Positions 1 to 12,823 of a DNA stretch of 64,000 nucleotides are shown piece by piece; positions within the stretch are counted from its first letter, which is position 1, and each line of letters starts with the position of its first letter. This stretch comes from Toxonevra muliebris. Lineage: Eukaryota > Arthropoda > Insecta > Diptera > Pallopteridae. The position numbers and the translations under genes were made by a program. The stretch covers positions 19,766,878 through 19,830,877 of the forward strand of contig OY829326.1 in assembly GCA_963691655.1 (NCBI GenBank), read 5' to 3'. Under the pieces are notes generated by a model. It was not told the origin of the DNA and did not search any database. It worked only from the letters and a program-made list of their open reading frames with translations.

Positions 1-2400
1 AGTAGTGGCGAACAACTAGATAAAGTCGACGAGTATGAGCTTACGATTGACTAAAGTAAATTAATGGATTGCAAAAAATTTTATTTCCATTCGTTCTAAA
101 AAAGTAACAAAATCTCAACTAAAAACTCAGGTGAAATGTTTCCAGTCAGCGTTGCAGTTGAATGCAAATTAAAAACACACCTAGAATAATCTAGAAATAA
201 AATAAAATAATAGTTACTTCAGAGCCTCAGTTTTATTTTTTGCACTTGGTAGTAGGTGAGGTTGTTGACTACGATTTGTTTATTCCTCTTCATAAAAATA
301 AAACACATACTAAGCTCCCTTTAGAGTTTACAGTTAATACTAAACCACTTCTGGTTAGTTTGCATAACCGCAGGAAACAGTTTACAACTTGTAGTTATAC
401 AACCTCATACAATTACATATTTCATTTAATTTCAAACAGAAAGAAACATTTAGACTAACAGTCACAAACTAAATAGTGTTAAACCCAAAAACAGCAAATG
501 TAAATGAGACTAAAACAATGGAGTCTGCACAATTGGACAAACCCACGTTGACAGTTTTTAGTGGACAGCATTTGCTAGCAAACAGCTAAAGGGGCAAAAC
601 CATAAGAAACCAGTGGAGCGTATAATTTAACAACAAATGTAAAATTTTTAGATTTTTAGAAAAATAAATAAGTTTAACTTTGCGGTTAGGTTATAGGTAG
701 TGATAGCGATGGCGAATTGCTCTGTGCAAAATCAGCAATAATAAATATCTTTCATACAAATAAATATTGTAAATAAAATTTAACTTTTTAAATTAAATTC
801 AAAACAAAAACGTAAAGAATACACAAACAAACGAAAAAACATTTGGTGTTAATAAAACAAAAGTATATAAAATTTTAATTGTAAAAGTGAAAAACAGAAA
901 CAAACAAAAATTATGACATTATTGAAATATCACTACCAGGAGTATTAAACAAAAGAGAAAGGTTATATTTGAGCAGGAAGGAAACATAAAAGAAAGAAAA
1001 AGACAACAAATGTTATGATTGCAATGGCGTTGGCGCGCAACAGCAACTACGGGGTGCAATTAATAATCTTAATTAGGGTAATTATAAAACATTGTGCTGA
1101 CAACTATGCCAAAAGTTTTTTGAATGAAACAGAGAAAGAGGAAAAAATATAAAAAAAAAATTCGAAAAAATGCAAACTTTTGTAAAACAATAAATTTTTA
1201 GTTGCTGTTGCAGAGGAGCTCGTCAGCTATAAACACGCGAATTATTATTTACAAAAAAAAACAATCACACAAAAATTATACTAAGGCTGCAGAGTTAAAG
1301 AAACTTCATTCATGTAGCCATGAAATTTTGGGGAGTATGAAATAAAAATAACTCAGAGCAAATTTATGAGGCGGCTATAAAATTCCAAAAAAAAAAACTT
1401 AAATAGACTAAAAATAAATGAATTTAACTAAACTTTTTTGGGCAGCATTGTTGGCGGCATTGAATTGCTTGAAAAAAATTACAGCAAAGTGTTAATTTTA
1501 CAATTGGTCCTTTTTTTATTTCTACTATTTATGTGAGTTATCAGACTAAAATTTTTGTATATGATAAATTACTTCTTTTTATTAGGTTTTTTATTTTTTT
1601 TTTTTTAGACAATTTTTCATAATTATCCTGTAAAAAAATAAAATGAAATTCGCAAGGATATACAACAATGCAAACAAAAATATAAGTACAAAGTAAAAAA
1701 ATTCACGCGATTGCATTTTTTTATACACGAATTTCTTTTTTGTTTTCGGTTTTATTTTTTTTTTTGTAAGCTAAAAATATACAAAAAAAAATATGGCACC
1801 TCGCTTATTTTTTGCTATTCCTGGCATAATTATAGCTTAGGTTTGGGGCAACGGGCATTGCATATTTTTATATAAATAGGTATAGTCAGTGTAGTCTGGT
1901 TTAAGTGGATAATGTGAAATGTGTCATAAAGTATTTAATTTAAACACATGTACCTACTTTTTTTATTTTTTTTATTTGGCATTTGTAGAGAATTTTTCTG
2001 GTTTTTGTTTACAGTAGACAGTTTTACTTTTAAGTAGTTTTTTTTTTTTTTTTTTTTGTATACAAAGAAAAACTTTGTGCTTTCTTTTTATAAGCTGTCA
2101 GCTTAAATTTAAGGCGAACTTGACAGCTTAAGTACCTGCTTGCGAAGTGTCAAACATGCTAGCAGATTTTCAAGGATAATGACAAACAGTTTTTAAATTA
2201 AACTCACAAACTATAAAGAAAATATAAAACAAGAGGGAAAAAATGAATAGACATTGTATAGCAATAAAAAAGGGATTAGATTTTTGATTTGAGGCAACGA
2301 ATTCAGGGGTTGGGAACCTCACATCTCTCTCATCATGCAAGGAAGACTGAAATTCTTAAAGCACACACATGCCAGTCTTGTAGTAGAAGTTTTTTTGATA
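1..2400. other. non-coding AT-rich DNA upstream of klu
   Basis: I see no supportable coding exon here. About 480-960 is A-rich with ACAAAC/AAAAC stretches, like many fly 5' leader exons, but no promoter or splice junction can be fixed. A run of 20 T lies at 2038-2057. The stretch may be intergenic or part of a long klu 5' intron. Confidence 0.5.
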
Positions 2401-3290
2401 CTTTGTTTCCCCCCCCCCCCCCGAAATGTGAAAACTTTTTCCTAATTTTTGATATTGATTGCCAGTGGATGGAAAAAAAGTCAAAATAAAATCTATTGAA
2501 CGATTTTTAAATATTTTTTAATCGGTTTCTTTCCAAAAAGTCAAATAAAAGAAAAAATTTTAAAAATAAATTTGAATCGAAATCGTACGAAGTTGTGCTA
2601 CATGGTCGAAAAAGGTATTTTCACAGGTTTCAACCCCATTTTTCTAAAACGTGACGTAATGGGAAGTTTCTGACCTCAGATTCGTGTTCAGCATGAAAAA
2701 TTCATTCGCAAACACTAGGAACAATTCACCAAACCCATGCAGGACAGTGTTATTGAATAAGCTTCAAAATTCTTAATCTTAAAATATAATTAATCCTTTA
2801 ACCTATTATTGCCCAGAGCACCCGACTCGGAAGATTTCAATGCTGTGACTGCAGGATTTTAAGGAATACATGCCAACCTCATCCGCGCTCCTCATCATTG
2901 ATAATGACCCAAATGCCCACTGATAATCATTTGAAAAAAATTAGTCTCTAACTATTTTTGGCATTTTTGATCATTTTTTTGAGGTTAGGTTCATTATCAG
3001 TAATGGCAAGTCAATGAGTTATCGAAATTATGTCTTTCACGGTAAAAAATGTATTGGAATCCACATTGAATAATAGTTATTTGAAAAAATTTAAATTGAT
3101 TATTCTGTGAATTTTTTTGTCATTTTCGGCCATTTTCTTTAGGTTAAGATTAAGAAAATTCGGAAACAAAAATTTTTCCTTAAGCTTTAAGACATTTATC
3201 CACTTTTCTCCCTAGTCTGATAGGGTCCATCAAATGCATCATCGTATTAAATTTATTGTATTTAAACATCAGTTTCAGTTTCAGGTTACA
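2400..3290 (+). repeat. degraded copy of the 25.8-26.7 kb hAT-type repeat family
   Basis: Blocks around 2629-2720 and 2790-3275 match 26089-26180 and 26218-26640 in the same order and orientation. Shared phrases include AAAACGTGACGTRATGGGAAG, a GATTCGTRTTCA block, CATTGATAATGACC and TCTGTGAATTTTTTTGTCA. The left side starts with a run of 14 C at 2409-2422. Clean termini and a target duplication are not visible, so this is a decayed fragment. The part ending in GCAGGACAGTG at 2739-2749 also resembles the arm ends of the inverted-repeat element at 54511-55378. Confidence 0.7.
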
Positions 3291-6200
3291 ATAATAATAA
3301 TAATTTTAAATATTATTAAATAGTTTGAGAGAAAGGAACCTCGTTATGAAGTTCTGGTAATTTTTTGCCCCAACAACATTTATCCTAATTTTTAGAAAAG
3401 CCCGACAAACGGTTGAGAAACATTCCAAGCCTGAGATTTTTCAAGCACATATCAAGAACACAAATCAGTTTCATGGTAATAATTCCAATGAGACTTTTTT
3501 CCAAAGATGGTTCATATGTTTTGATTTGTGCAGAAAAATTCTATTTGGGTTCTTAATTACTGCATAACTTTATTCGAACTCTAAAAATTATAACTGATTT
3601 CATTGATTATTAGCGTAGCATACCTTCAAAATACAAAGATGTGCCCTACTTGTGATATAACCATTAAATTCCTATCTAAGCTATTAAAGATTAGACTTTA
3701 CGTATGTAACAACTTAATTTTCTTCAAGAACTTCTTTACAACTTTAGTACAGGTTTTTTTTCATTCATATATGTTGTAGATAACCACAGTATTCCCCTAA
3801 ATTTACTGTATACTCTCCCCCAACAACCACTACTTTTAACTTTAAACAATATTATTATTTTTAAAATTGTTAATCGAATTTCTGTACATCCTCCTTTTTT
3901 ATTTGACCTGAAAAAGAATTGGACTTTCATATCACTTTAATTTAAATCAACAATTTAACTTACTTCATTATCCTTTAAAAACTTCCTTCCCTTCATTTAG
4001 CTATATATCCTGATTGCTATACATACATATTCCTTTAGGGTTTTTATTTTGTATTTTTTTCACTTTGTTTGACTTCCACGTCGCAAAACAGTCAAGTCCA
4101 TTAAACCACATCAGAGCCACAGTCAACACATGCTACAGTAGCAACAATAACAACAAGAACTGAAGAAGAATAAGAACGACAATGCCATCAACACATTCCA
4201 AAGCACACATACTCATATATACATACATACTTACAGTTCACCAACTTTCAACTCGTTAAGGTTTCGTCCTTTTTTCGATTTTTCTTTCTCTCTTGTTTGA
4301 AAATCTACGAAAAGGACTTTTTTATTTTCTCACCACGTTAAAACATAGTACGACAATGAGAATTGTTTGTTCAGGGGGGAAAGAGAAAGAACCCAGTGAA
4401 AAATGAATAACTAAGTCAGTTAATTAATTTATTCAAAATTATTGAGTTCCATGAAAGACATTGAAATTTCTTTAAAAAAATTTACACAAGAGCAATAATA
4501 CATTTTAAGCCCGAGGGCGGTAGGAAAGTATTAGGAATGAGAAACCTAACTCAGATATTCTAACAGAAACTTTATGTCTTTCCCAGGGATAACTAAAGTA
4601 TTCCGAAATCTGAAATTCTTGGTTCTTGAAATGTATAGATTCTCTTATTCTGATCTGTTCAACAGTTAAACTTCTTTGATTTTAAATCCTTTTTTAGGTA
4701 CCTTAAAACGAAATTGCGATTCATAATGCAAATTTTAATTTCTTAAATAGTTTCCAATTAAATGTTTGAAATTTCCTATCGCTCCTGTTGCTCCTTTTTT
4801 ATTCTGCTGGGTAGCAGCAAGGAATGTGCCTTTTAGCTTTCCTAAGAAGGTGTGGTTCTGGTGTAACACATTGGGTGGGTGAATGAGTATGCTGTTTAGG
4901 AAGTTGCTGATATTTCTCAGTGCTCTGCAACAAAACTCCTCATGCTCACACGCGGCAATTGTTTACATTGCTTAGTAGTTATAAGTAAGTAAGTAAGTTT
5001 GTGTTTGTTTTGGTTTTTTCATAGCGTGCAGAGTGTCGCAACAACAAAATTGTAGTAAACAAACAAGCAAACGAATGGAAACATAAGAACCCACAAGCAA
5101 AACTCAGTTTACTCTATGCACACATGCAAACACACACACACACACAAACATTCAAACACTTCCATATACAAATGCTATAACAAATGATAGTTGCGCTTAT
5201 ATCCTGTACACAAAACGCTATACAATATCCATATATCACAAGGATAAGCGCATTGCAGCAAACGTCGTCGTCATGGACTTCGTTGTTGTCTCCTACTACC
5301 AATTGCTGCTTGCTGCTACTAACTGGCACTGCAGTTTATACCACGCTGCTGTTTCTACCATTTCTTTTGCGTCTACTACTCCTTCCTTTTCCCCCCCTTT
5401 AGTCAGTTAGTAAAGGTAATGTCTTTTACTCTATATCCATGAAAATGTATATATGTGTGTGTGTTATAGAGTAGAGTAGGTGCCTATTGAGTTAAAGGCT
5501 TCTGATATGCCCTCAAGTAAAAGAAGGCGTATTTTGCCCCACCAAACTTGGTCACACTTTTTGCTTGCTTCTTTCTTCTCTAACAAACGCACGAACAATC
5601 GAACGGACGAGCACTTGTGCTTCGAGGTTTTTCTATGTTGTGTTGATGTGACCTGCAAGCAAATTCTCGACTCCGGGCACAACAAAATGCCATAAATTAC
5701 CGCATCAACAAATGCGTTAGGTGAAGCTTCATAATAAAATTCCATTGATTTTGGTTACATATCGTACGTTGTCGACATTCTGAGCCTTGGCAAACGCACC
5801 AAACTTAGTTATCTGGTATTTGGCGCAACGCCGAATTTCAAGTCAGGCAAAAAAATTCAGACTCTGCCGCTCCTTCGACTACCGACAATGATGTGTTGAG
5901 CTGCATAAAGTGGAAACTGGTCAAGGCATCATCAGCCGCCACCACCACATGCCAACACCAACCGTTCCAGCATAGCATCTTCTAATATTGCCATGTGAGT
6001 TTGCTTTACTGCGTTCGCTGCTGCTGTGTTTTTGCTGGTCAGAGAAGTGTAATAAATTTGCGCACCATAAAATCTTGCGGAAAAATAAAATACGTCCGAC
6101 TGTGTATAGCCACTACTACCAGAACCAGCTACAACTACTGCCATTCAAAAGTTGATACCAAACAAACTCACAAAAAAGACAACAAAAAAAAGTAGAAAAA

Positions 6201-6571
6201 TTGTCGCAAAACTCAACGCAGCGTAAATAAAGTAAAACTTACTGATGCTCTGCTAGAATTTATTGAGATGGCATCCTGCGTCTGAATGTGTGTAAGCTGC
6301 TTCAAGGGGGTCAGTAGGGACAACAATACAAGAGGCGCATGCCAAACAAAAAAGACATAAAGTATTGGGCATACCACAAACTGCTGTCAGCAAAAGCAGC
6401 AAAAAAGTTTATGAGATTGCATGAGAAGTTTTTGATGCATGAGTGATTTGTAAACTGCAATTGGCAGCGAATGTTTTTTTATGCTGAAATATCCCGCTTT
6501 CCTATTTCTGTATCCTTTGAAAAATCAACTTTATTTTATTGAAAGTAATTTTTTTTCTATCTTTTTTTTAC
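3291..6571. other. non-coding region upstream of the klu exon (probable intron)
   Basis: No exon or RNA gene is recognised. From about 4.9 kb the sequence becomes less AT-rich, with CA repeats (5129-5146) and mixed codon-like ORFs in several overlapping frames that show no domain or consistent reading. It runs into the 3' splice site before klu, so at least its right part should be intron. Confidence 0.5.
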
Positions 6572-6573
6572 AG
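6551..6573 (+). other. 3' splice site of the klu coding exon
   Basis: A polypyrimidine stretch (6551-6569) is followed by ACAG with AG at 6572-6573, so the exon begins at 6574. An in-frame TAA at 6629-6631 lies between this site and the first usable ATG. Translation must therefore start inside this exon, and the upstream exon or exons are 5' untranslated. Confidence 0.7.
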
Positions 6574-6721
6574 ATCTCCAATCATCGCCAAATGTAAGCG
6601 TCACAAAAACAAAACTCAAACACAACTTTAAAACTCAGTCTTCATCTTCACTCCTTTATTGGTGAACCCCAAACACAAACATTTCAAACACACCAAAAAT
6701 ATTCTACGAAAATTTGACCTG

Positions 6722-9106
6722 ATGACTATGGCAGAAGGTACCGACCCTATGGGGCATCATGCAAGTTCCCATCATCATCATCACCATCATCACCAGCAAC
6801 CGCATCAACGTTACTCGCAGCATCATCAGCCGCCAACGTCGCATGCCGCACACTACGCTCCATATCCGCCGCATCTACAATATTCGCTGCCGCAGCATTT
6901 ACCACTTGCGCTCAGTCTGCAACATCAAGCTGCTGCCGCTGCAGCTGCTGCCGCCGCTGCCGTAGCTGTGGAACAACAGCAGCAACAACATCAACAAAAT
7001 ACTAATAATAATAATCAACCTTATGTTGCCAACAATAATGTGCCGTGGAAGCAACGCAAGCGAAAACGTCTCTCAGCGGTGTTGGATAAATTGCACAACA
7101 ACAACAACAGCATCTCCAATAATAACAACAATCACAATCAGCAGAATCACTCGCCTCAGTATGCAATTAAAACCGAGGACGACAATGAGGCTAACTATAA
7201 AAATAATAACAACAATAACAATAATAATACTGGCAGCAGCATTGATGGCGACAAAATTCATTGCACTCCAACGAGCAGCAAACGTTCGAGCACAAGTGGC
7301 GATGAGGCTGAAGAATCTGAAGATTTATCACATTGTGGCGACGGTGACAATGATAGCCCGCGCATTAGCATGAGTCCACTGCAGCTGCAGAATGATTGTA
7401 TGACAGGCGCCACCGACGCTAGCATCGCTGCTGCAGCCGCCACTGTCGCGGCAAATGCCAAGCTGCACGAGGCATCTCCGGACAATCATCCACTACATGT
7501 TGACATCAAGACTGAACACATGCCGACGAATCCTTACGATCGTTACTTCCCCATACCGTCGCCGCTCTTCGGTTACTATCTGCACACGAAATACTTGAAC
7601 GAAGTATTTCGACGCCGTCAAGATCTCTATCCCTCGCCCATGCAGCATACACCTTCGTCGATTGCATCCTCCATGACTGAGGAAAATTCGCCCACGAGTC
7701 TCGCCAAGTCTTTGTCGCACTTGGATCATCCGCCGCCTATGCCCCCCACTTCAATGGCATCGTACATGGCAGGTGGCACAGCTAGCGATAGTAATTCTCC
7801 TACAGCAGCCGCAGCATCTGTGACGCTACCATCACCGCCGCGCAGCGATTCATCTGCGGTGAATATGTCGGCGACACAGCGCTCAAGCCCCCTACCTGCA
7901 GTACAAGCAAACAACACAGAACAGCCAGCCATAATGCCACCACCACAAGAGCGTCCTCTCGATCTTTCGATGCGTAGTCGTGGCAATACCCCCACAACAG
8001 AGCTGAGCGGCAGAGGCAGCAGCGGCGGAGGAGGTGGGGTCATCCACAAAAAGTACAAATCTCAATCACCGCTACCAGCCACAACAATGATGCTACCCCC
8101 CAGTCAGCAGCCAATCTCCGCGTCTGTCAGCCATCTGGAGTCTATGTCGCCGAGCAGCAATTGCGCGACCAGTTCCAGCATGACAACAAATGTCTGCACC
8201 ACTGCTTCGAATTCTGCCCCCGTTTCGCCGTACAACTTGCCGCAACATGCAGCAGCTGCTGCTGCACATGCACACGCCCAAGCTCATGCAGCTGCCGCCG
8301 CAGCGGCTGCTGCAATGATCAAACTCGAAATGCCAATGCACCCACTGCACTCACATGCCAACACTACAACGGTGGGTGTGCCCGTCATCAAGGGCGATGT
8401 TGCCTCGCCCACCACTAAGGAGTCAGTGGCATGGCGTTACAACCTCGATGTTTCGCCCGTCGTTGAAGAGATGCCACCCGGTTCAGATGTGGCGTACGTG
8501 TGTCCCGTGTGCGGACAAATGTTCTCGCTGCACGATCGTCTTGCCAAACATATGGCATCACGTCACAAATCGCGCAACCCCTCTAACGATATTGCCAAAG
8601 CGTACTCGTGCGAGGTGTGTAATCGGTCGTTTGCACGATCTGACATGCTAACACGTCACATGCGACTGCACACTGGCGTCAAACCTTACACGTGTAAGGT
8701 GTGCGGTCAAGTGTTCTCGCGTTCGGATCATTTATCAACGCATCAGCGCACACACACCGGCGAGAAACCCTACAAATGCCCGCAATGTCCGTATGCGGCG
8801 TGTCGACGCGATATGATAACGAGGCACATGCGAACTCATACACGTTACGAGACACAGCAGCAGCAACAACGAAATGCCAACAATAACAACAACAATTTGA
8901 TATTAAGCAATAACAATAGCAGAGCGAGCAGTGGTGGTGGAAATGGCGGCGGGGGTGAGCCGTTACCATTATTAACAGATATGAAAATGAATATACCATT
9001 ACTATTGAAAAATGAAGAGCTGACGAGTCGTAAGTCACCATTACACCATCCTGGTGGTATTGGAGGTGGTCCAATGCCAATTGTGGTCAAAACAGAAAGT
9101 GCTTGA
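6722..9106 (+). CDS. klu: klumpfuss-like C2H2 zinc-finger transcription factor (794 aa, single coding exon)
   Basis: The ATG at 6722 is the first after an in-frame stop at 6629-6631; a second ATG follows two codons later. Four C2H2 fingers lie near the C terminus. Finger 1 starts near residue 594 with a degenerate His spacing, finger 2 near 630, and fingers 3 and 4 follow with classical TGEKPY-type linkers. The RSD..TRH and RSDH..TH finger tips are those of the EGR/WT1-related group, to which Drosophila Klumpfuss belongs. The N-terminal two thirds is low complexity, with His, Ala, Gln and Asn runs. A conserved-looking block (FPIPSPLFGYYLHTKYLNEV) lies near residue 280, and PLDLS near residue 411 matches the PxDLS CtBP-binding consensus. 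The family acts in the nucleus as a DNA-binding repressor in neural and sensory-organ lineages. The length is close to that of fly Klu. Orthology is by recognition, not by search. Confidence 0.88.
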   Translation: MTMAEGTDPMGHHASSHHHHHHHHQQPHQRYSQHHQPPTSHAAHYAPYPPHLQYSLPQHLPLALSLQHQAAAAAAAAAAAVAVEQQQQQHQQNTNNNNQPYVANNNVPWKQRKRKRLSAVLDKLHNNNNSISNNNNNHNQQNHSPQYAIKTEDDNEANYKNNNNNNNNNTGSSIDGDKIHCTPTSSKRSSTSGDEAEESEDLSHCGDGDNDSPRISMSPLQLQNDCMTGATDASIAAAAATVAANAKLHEASPDNHPLHVDIKTEHMPTNPYDRYFPIPSPLFGYYLHTKYLNEVFRRRQDLYPSPMQHTPSSIASSMTEENSPTSLAKSLSHLDHPPPMPPTSMASYMAGGTASDSNSPTAAAASVTLPSPPRSDSSAVNMSATQRSSPLPAVQANNTEQPAIMPPPQERPLDLSMRSRGNTPTTELSGRGSSGGGGGVIHKKYKSQSPLPATTMMLPPSQQPISASVSHLESMSPSSNCATSSSMTTNVCTTASNSAPVSPYNLPQHAAAAAAHAHAQAHAAAAAAAAAMIKLEMPMHPLHSHANTTTVGVPVIKGDVASPTTKESVAWRYNLDVSPVVEEMPPGSDVAYVCPVCGQMFSLHDRLAKHMASRHKSRNPSNDIAKAYSCEVCNRSFARSDMLTRHMRLHTGVKPYTCKVCGQVFSRSDHLSTHQRTHTGEKPYKCPQCPYAACRRDMITRHMRTHTRYETQQQQQRNANNNNNNLILSNNNSRASSGGGNGGGGEPLPLLTDMKMNIPLLLKNEELTSRKSPLHHPGGIGGGPMPIVVKTESA

Positions 9107-11089
9107 AGGTGGGACAACAGTAGCAGCAGAAATTTGTAGGATTTTATTTTTTATTTTAATTTACTCACACACAGGAAAGGTTGGCTCCTATGGAGCGCTA
9201 CAACAAACTCACTCAATTTATGAGATTTTTCTATTTAAACCATACAAAATATTTACACACATACAAAAAATGTTAACTTTAAGTTCAGTTCCAAATGAAT
9301 ATTTCGAGCTGAATTTTGTTCTAAGAGTAACTAAGTTTAGTTTAGAAAACTTCTACTTGTTCTTCTACATACTACATATATAAATCTCTCTGCAAAGACT
9401 GAGAATAATTTTAATACTTAAGTACTACTAAAAAATAGTAGTAGCAACTAAATTTTAAAAAGTATATAATAAGATTTTAAACGGCATAACTCAAAAAACC
9501 AATGTATTTGTTTAGTTCAATACCTAGCAAAAGGCTTCATTGTCTGGCAGAATATGACACCGAAGACTGAGAACTTCAATCAGAGATACTAACTTTAAAA
9601 AATTTGAAACTATTGAAACTAAGAGCGCATTTTCTAAAAAAGTCTAGAAGAAAATATCTATGGAAGTTCGCAGTTTCTTTCTGAAAATTAGTAAAATATC
9701 TAGGTTTTCTAGAAAGTCATAACATCTGAAAAATTTAACAATTTCTTATCGAATTTGTGCAAATAAATTTAACTATGAATTTTAGCTGCACAGAAAAAAC
9801 AAATACAGATTTAAAGGAAATTTTAAGGGTAAGAAATCACAGAGAAAAATAATATTTTCTTTATTGGAAATGAGGAAAATTTCAAGTTTCACAAGTGAAA
9901 GAAAATTCTGGGTAAAATTTGTATTATTCAAAGCAAACAATAGTTTTTCCATGAAAATAAAATATTTCGTCGATTGAATCGATTTTGGTTGAATTTAATA
10001 GAAATTGAAAATTGAAAATTTTTTTTACTTTTTCCCAACTTTAGATCAGCTCTATCGTTCATATTCTGTCATCAGCTGTAAGTTTCATGTTCCAATACAC
10101 AGTAAAGCATAAAGAAAGACAAAAACCTTAAGACCAATTAGATGAGCTAAAAAGTTTATTAACTTTTTTCACATCCGAAAGTGTAAAGTGCTTGCTTTAT
10201 CAACCCTTAAGCCTAAGTTCCAAAGCGAGAGCAACACTCACCTAAACAAAAATTTTAAATTCTCTTAAAAGCTAAAAAAAAATTTCTGCAAATGTAGTTG
10301 CGTGCAAAAATTACAAATTTCAAAATAATTTTCTATAATACATTTAGTTTTTTCTTAGATACTTAAGGTTTAAGTAAATGGTTGTGAGCAGCAGCGATTT
10401 ATTATTAATTTATTTTATTATTAGAATTAAAAAAAAAGATTGTTAGTTTTTTCTTCACGACACGACAGCATTTCTATGATTAATTCATTAAATTTAAAAC
10501 AATTAGTTTTTAAATTAAATTTCTTCTACTAAATTTTATATATTAGTTTAATTATATTGATTTAAGTTTTTAAGCAAAGCGGACAAAAGCCACAAACATG
10601 AGTAGAGACAAGTTTATTATTATCATTAATATTTAATTTAATTTATTACTTTTTCTCTTTCAACTCAAACATAATTTACATAAAAAACACTTTTAACTTT
10701 TAATTTATGCATATACTTAAGTTTCTATTTATTAAACCCAAAACAAAAATAAGCAAATTGTATTACAAATAAAAATATAATTAGGTATAAAGAATTTTTT
10801 TTTAGGCAATTAAGTTAAAAATTCCAATATGAAAGACAAAGAATTCTCCCTAGAGCTACTCAAACTTTAAGAAAAAAATTTTATATTAATTTTTTGTTTG
10901 TTTTTTCTTTATAATATCTGTTTGTTCTCATCGTGTTTCATTAAATGAATTCAAGTTAATTTTTTATTTATTTATTAAATTTTTTATTCCAGAACTACTT
11001 TTTATTTCGTTTTGTACACATGTTAAAAAGTACACGTTTATATCACAACATTTTTCTTGAAAAGCCTTGAACCTTGAAAAACCGACAAA
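9107..11089 (+). other. klu 3' UTR and downstream AT-rich DNA
   Basis: No coding sequence is seen after the klu stop (TGA 9104-9106). Several AATAAA-type hexamers occur (for example near 9764 and 10766), but none can be chosen as the used poly(A) site by eye. The real 3' UTR probably ends somewhere in this stretch. Confidence 0.5.
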
Positions 11090-11094
11090 AAGTG

Positions 11095-11265
11095 TGTGGT
11101 AAAAAGGAATAACGGCTTAAGTTTATTTTCTTCTCAGCCGAGTTTGATAGATTTGAATATAAATATTATAAAAACCCACACCAGTTTAATATTTATAATC
11201 TAAAATATATGATGAAATATTTTCCATCTTAAGTTCAGTTAGGCTGTTTTTCCTTTTTACCACAG
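11095..11265. mobile_element. small MITE-like element with about 26-bp terminal inverted repeats
   Basis: The left end TGTGGTAAAAAGGAATAACG matches the reverse complement of the right end, TGTGGTAAAAAGGAAAAACA, and pairing continues to about 26 bp with roughly 23 matches. The element is about 170 bp and has no ORF. AAGTG flanks both sides (11090-11094 and 11266-11270), a possible 5-bp target duplication. The superfamily is not assigned. Confidence 0.7.
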
Positions 11266-12652
11266 AAGTGATGAATTTCAACTGCAACTCTCATCTGAAA
11301 AACATAAGCGATATGCGTTTTTGGAAATTTCTCATTCCAAATTATATGGAATCCTGCTGTAGTTTTTGATTGACTCTTACTAATTCAGATTTTATGTAAA
11401 AATCTTTGAAAATTGTTATCATTTTAGCACATGACTTGTTAGTGATTTCACTGTTTTTTTATAAAATTTTGTCACTGTTTTTACTATATTTTTTTCACTG
11501 TTATATATAGTAATATTTTTCCAATAATTTATTTCAAAAAATTCTTTAATTCTTTTTGCACTACTTAAATAAAAATCTATTCTTTTTCTCTGGAAATTGT
11601 TCAAGTTTTCTTTCTCTCTCTCTCTCTCTCTTTCTTTTTCTCTCTAATTGCAATTATTTTAAGCTGTTATTTATTACAACTTGTATTTAAGTTTTTAAAC
11701 TTTATATTTTTTATTAATTTATGATATTTTTGGTTATGATTAGTTTATAATACGCTTTTGTTTTCATAAAAAAAATTGACGAAAAAATAAATAAATAAAT
11801 GAATTTCATTATCTTGATAAAAAAAAAAAAATTTTGATTTCTTATTATTTCAACAGCTGTTACTTTTTTATATTTGTTATCTCATTTGGTATAATTTATC
11901 TAATTTCAATAACTGAGGCCTAGTGGTTTGAAACATTAGAACCGAAGTATGCATTTCCCATGTACTTTTTGGCGCTGTAGTGCGCTGTTTCGAATTGAAG
12001 AGATTTTAATTTTTGGAATAGAACTAAATACTCTGATTTCATTGATCTGACAAGGTCTGACAAAAACCTAATTTCACAGACCTTTAAATTGTTCGTACAT
12101 TAAATCCATTCAGTATTAAAAACATATATTATTACTTCACTTTAAGCAATTTTGCATAACTCTCCCTATTGACCCGATGATATAAAATCATTTTTTCCAG
12201 TACCTTTTTGGTAATCCAACGATTTGATTAATTTTTATTAATAATGTGGAAATGGTTTGAAGAAAAAATGTAACAAATCTCAAATTTAAAAAATTCTCAT
12301 GGAGTTCACAACCATATTTTTTCAAAAATATTCAGAATTCGGTGATATTCAAAAAATATAGCCTAAGTTCACAGGTACGAGGGAATTTTAGTTGTAAATT
12401 ATACACTGCAACAGCATTTTTGCAACAGAATAGCCACCCTATAATCCTGAAAGGGTATATTGTGTAGATCATTTTTGTAAAATAAACTTATAGTCCAGCA
12501 CGTCTCAGTTTTTTTTACAGTGGGTCAAACTTTTAATTTTTTGGTCGAAGGGAGCTGAATACTAAGTGCGAAAAGTGTTATAAATTGATGTCTGAGAAAA
12601 ATCTTATTGCACGTACTGTAGAATTCTAAGAGGGCCATTTGTGTAGAACATT
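11266..12652. other. non-coding AT-rich DNA with a TC microsatellite
   Basis: I see nothing coding. A (TC)9 tract lies at 11613-11630 in a longer pyrimidine run. Confidence 0.5.
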
Positions 12653-12823
12653 TTAACCCTTTAGTTCCTCTTTTTATGGGACAATTTGACCCCGATTGTG
12701 ATGAAAACCTGAAAAGTCCATTCAAAAGAGACATTTAAGAACTAAAATATTCCACGAAAATATTTGCCAGAAAATTTCATTAGGGGTCATCAAAGACATA
12801 ATTGTCATGTATATAACGGTTAA
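12653..12823. mobile_element. candidate TTAA-flanked short element
   Basis: TTAA followed by CCCTTTAGTTCC on the left faces an inverted TTAA followed by CCGTTATATACA on the right. Both sides carry GACAATT and GACCCC blocks in inverted order further in. TTAA duplications and CC-starting ends are typical of piggyBac-type MITEs. The terminal match is weak, so this is only a candidate. Confidence 0.35.

Noticed and set aside
240..458. 72-aa reading near the window start
   Set aside because: Starts at a non-ATG codon and shows no homology that I recognise.
5464..5745. 93-aa minus-strand reading
   Set aside because: No domain, overlapping readings on both strands, no splice or promoter support.
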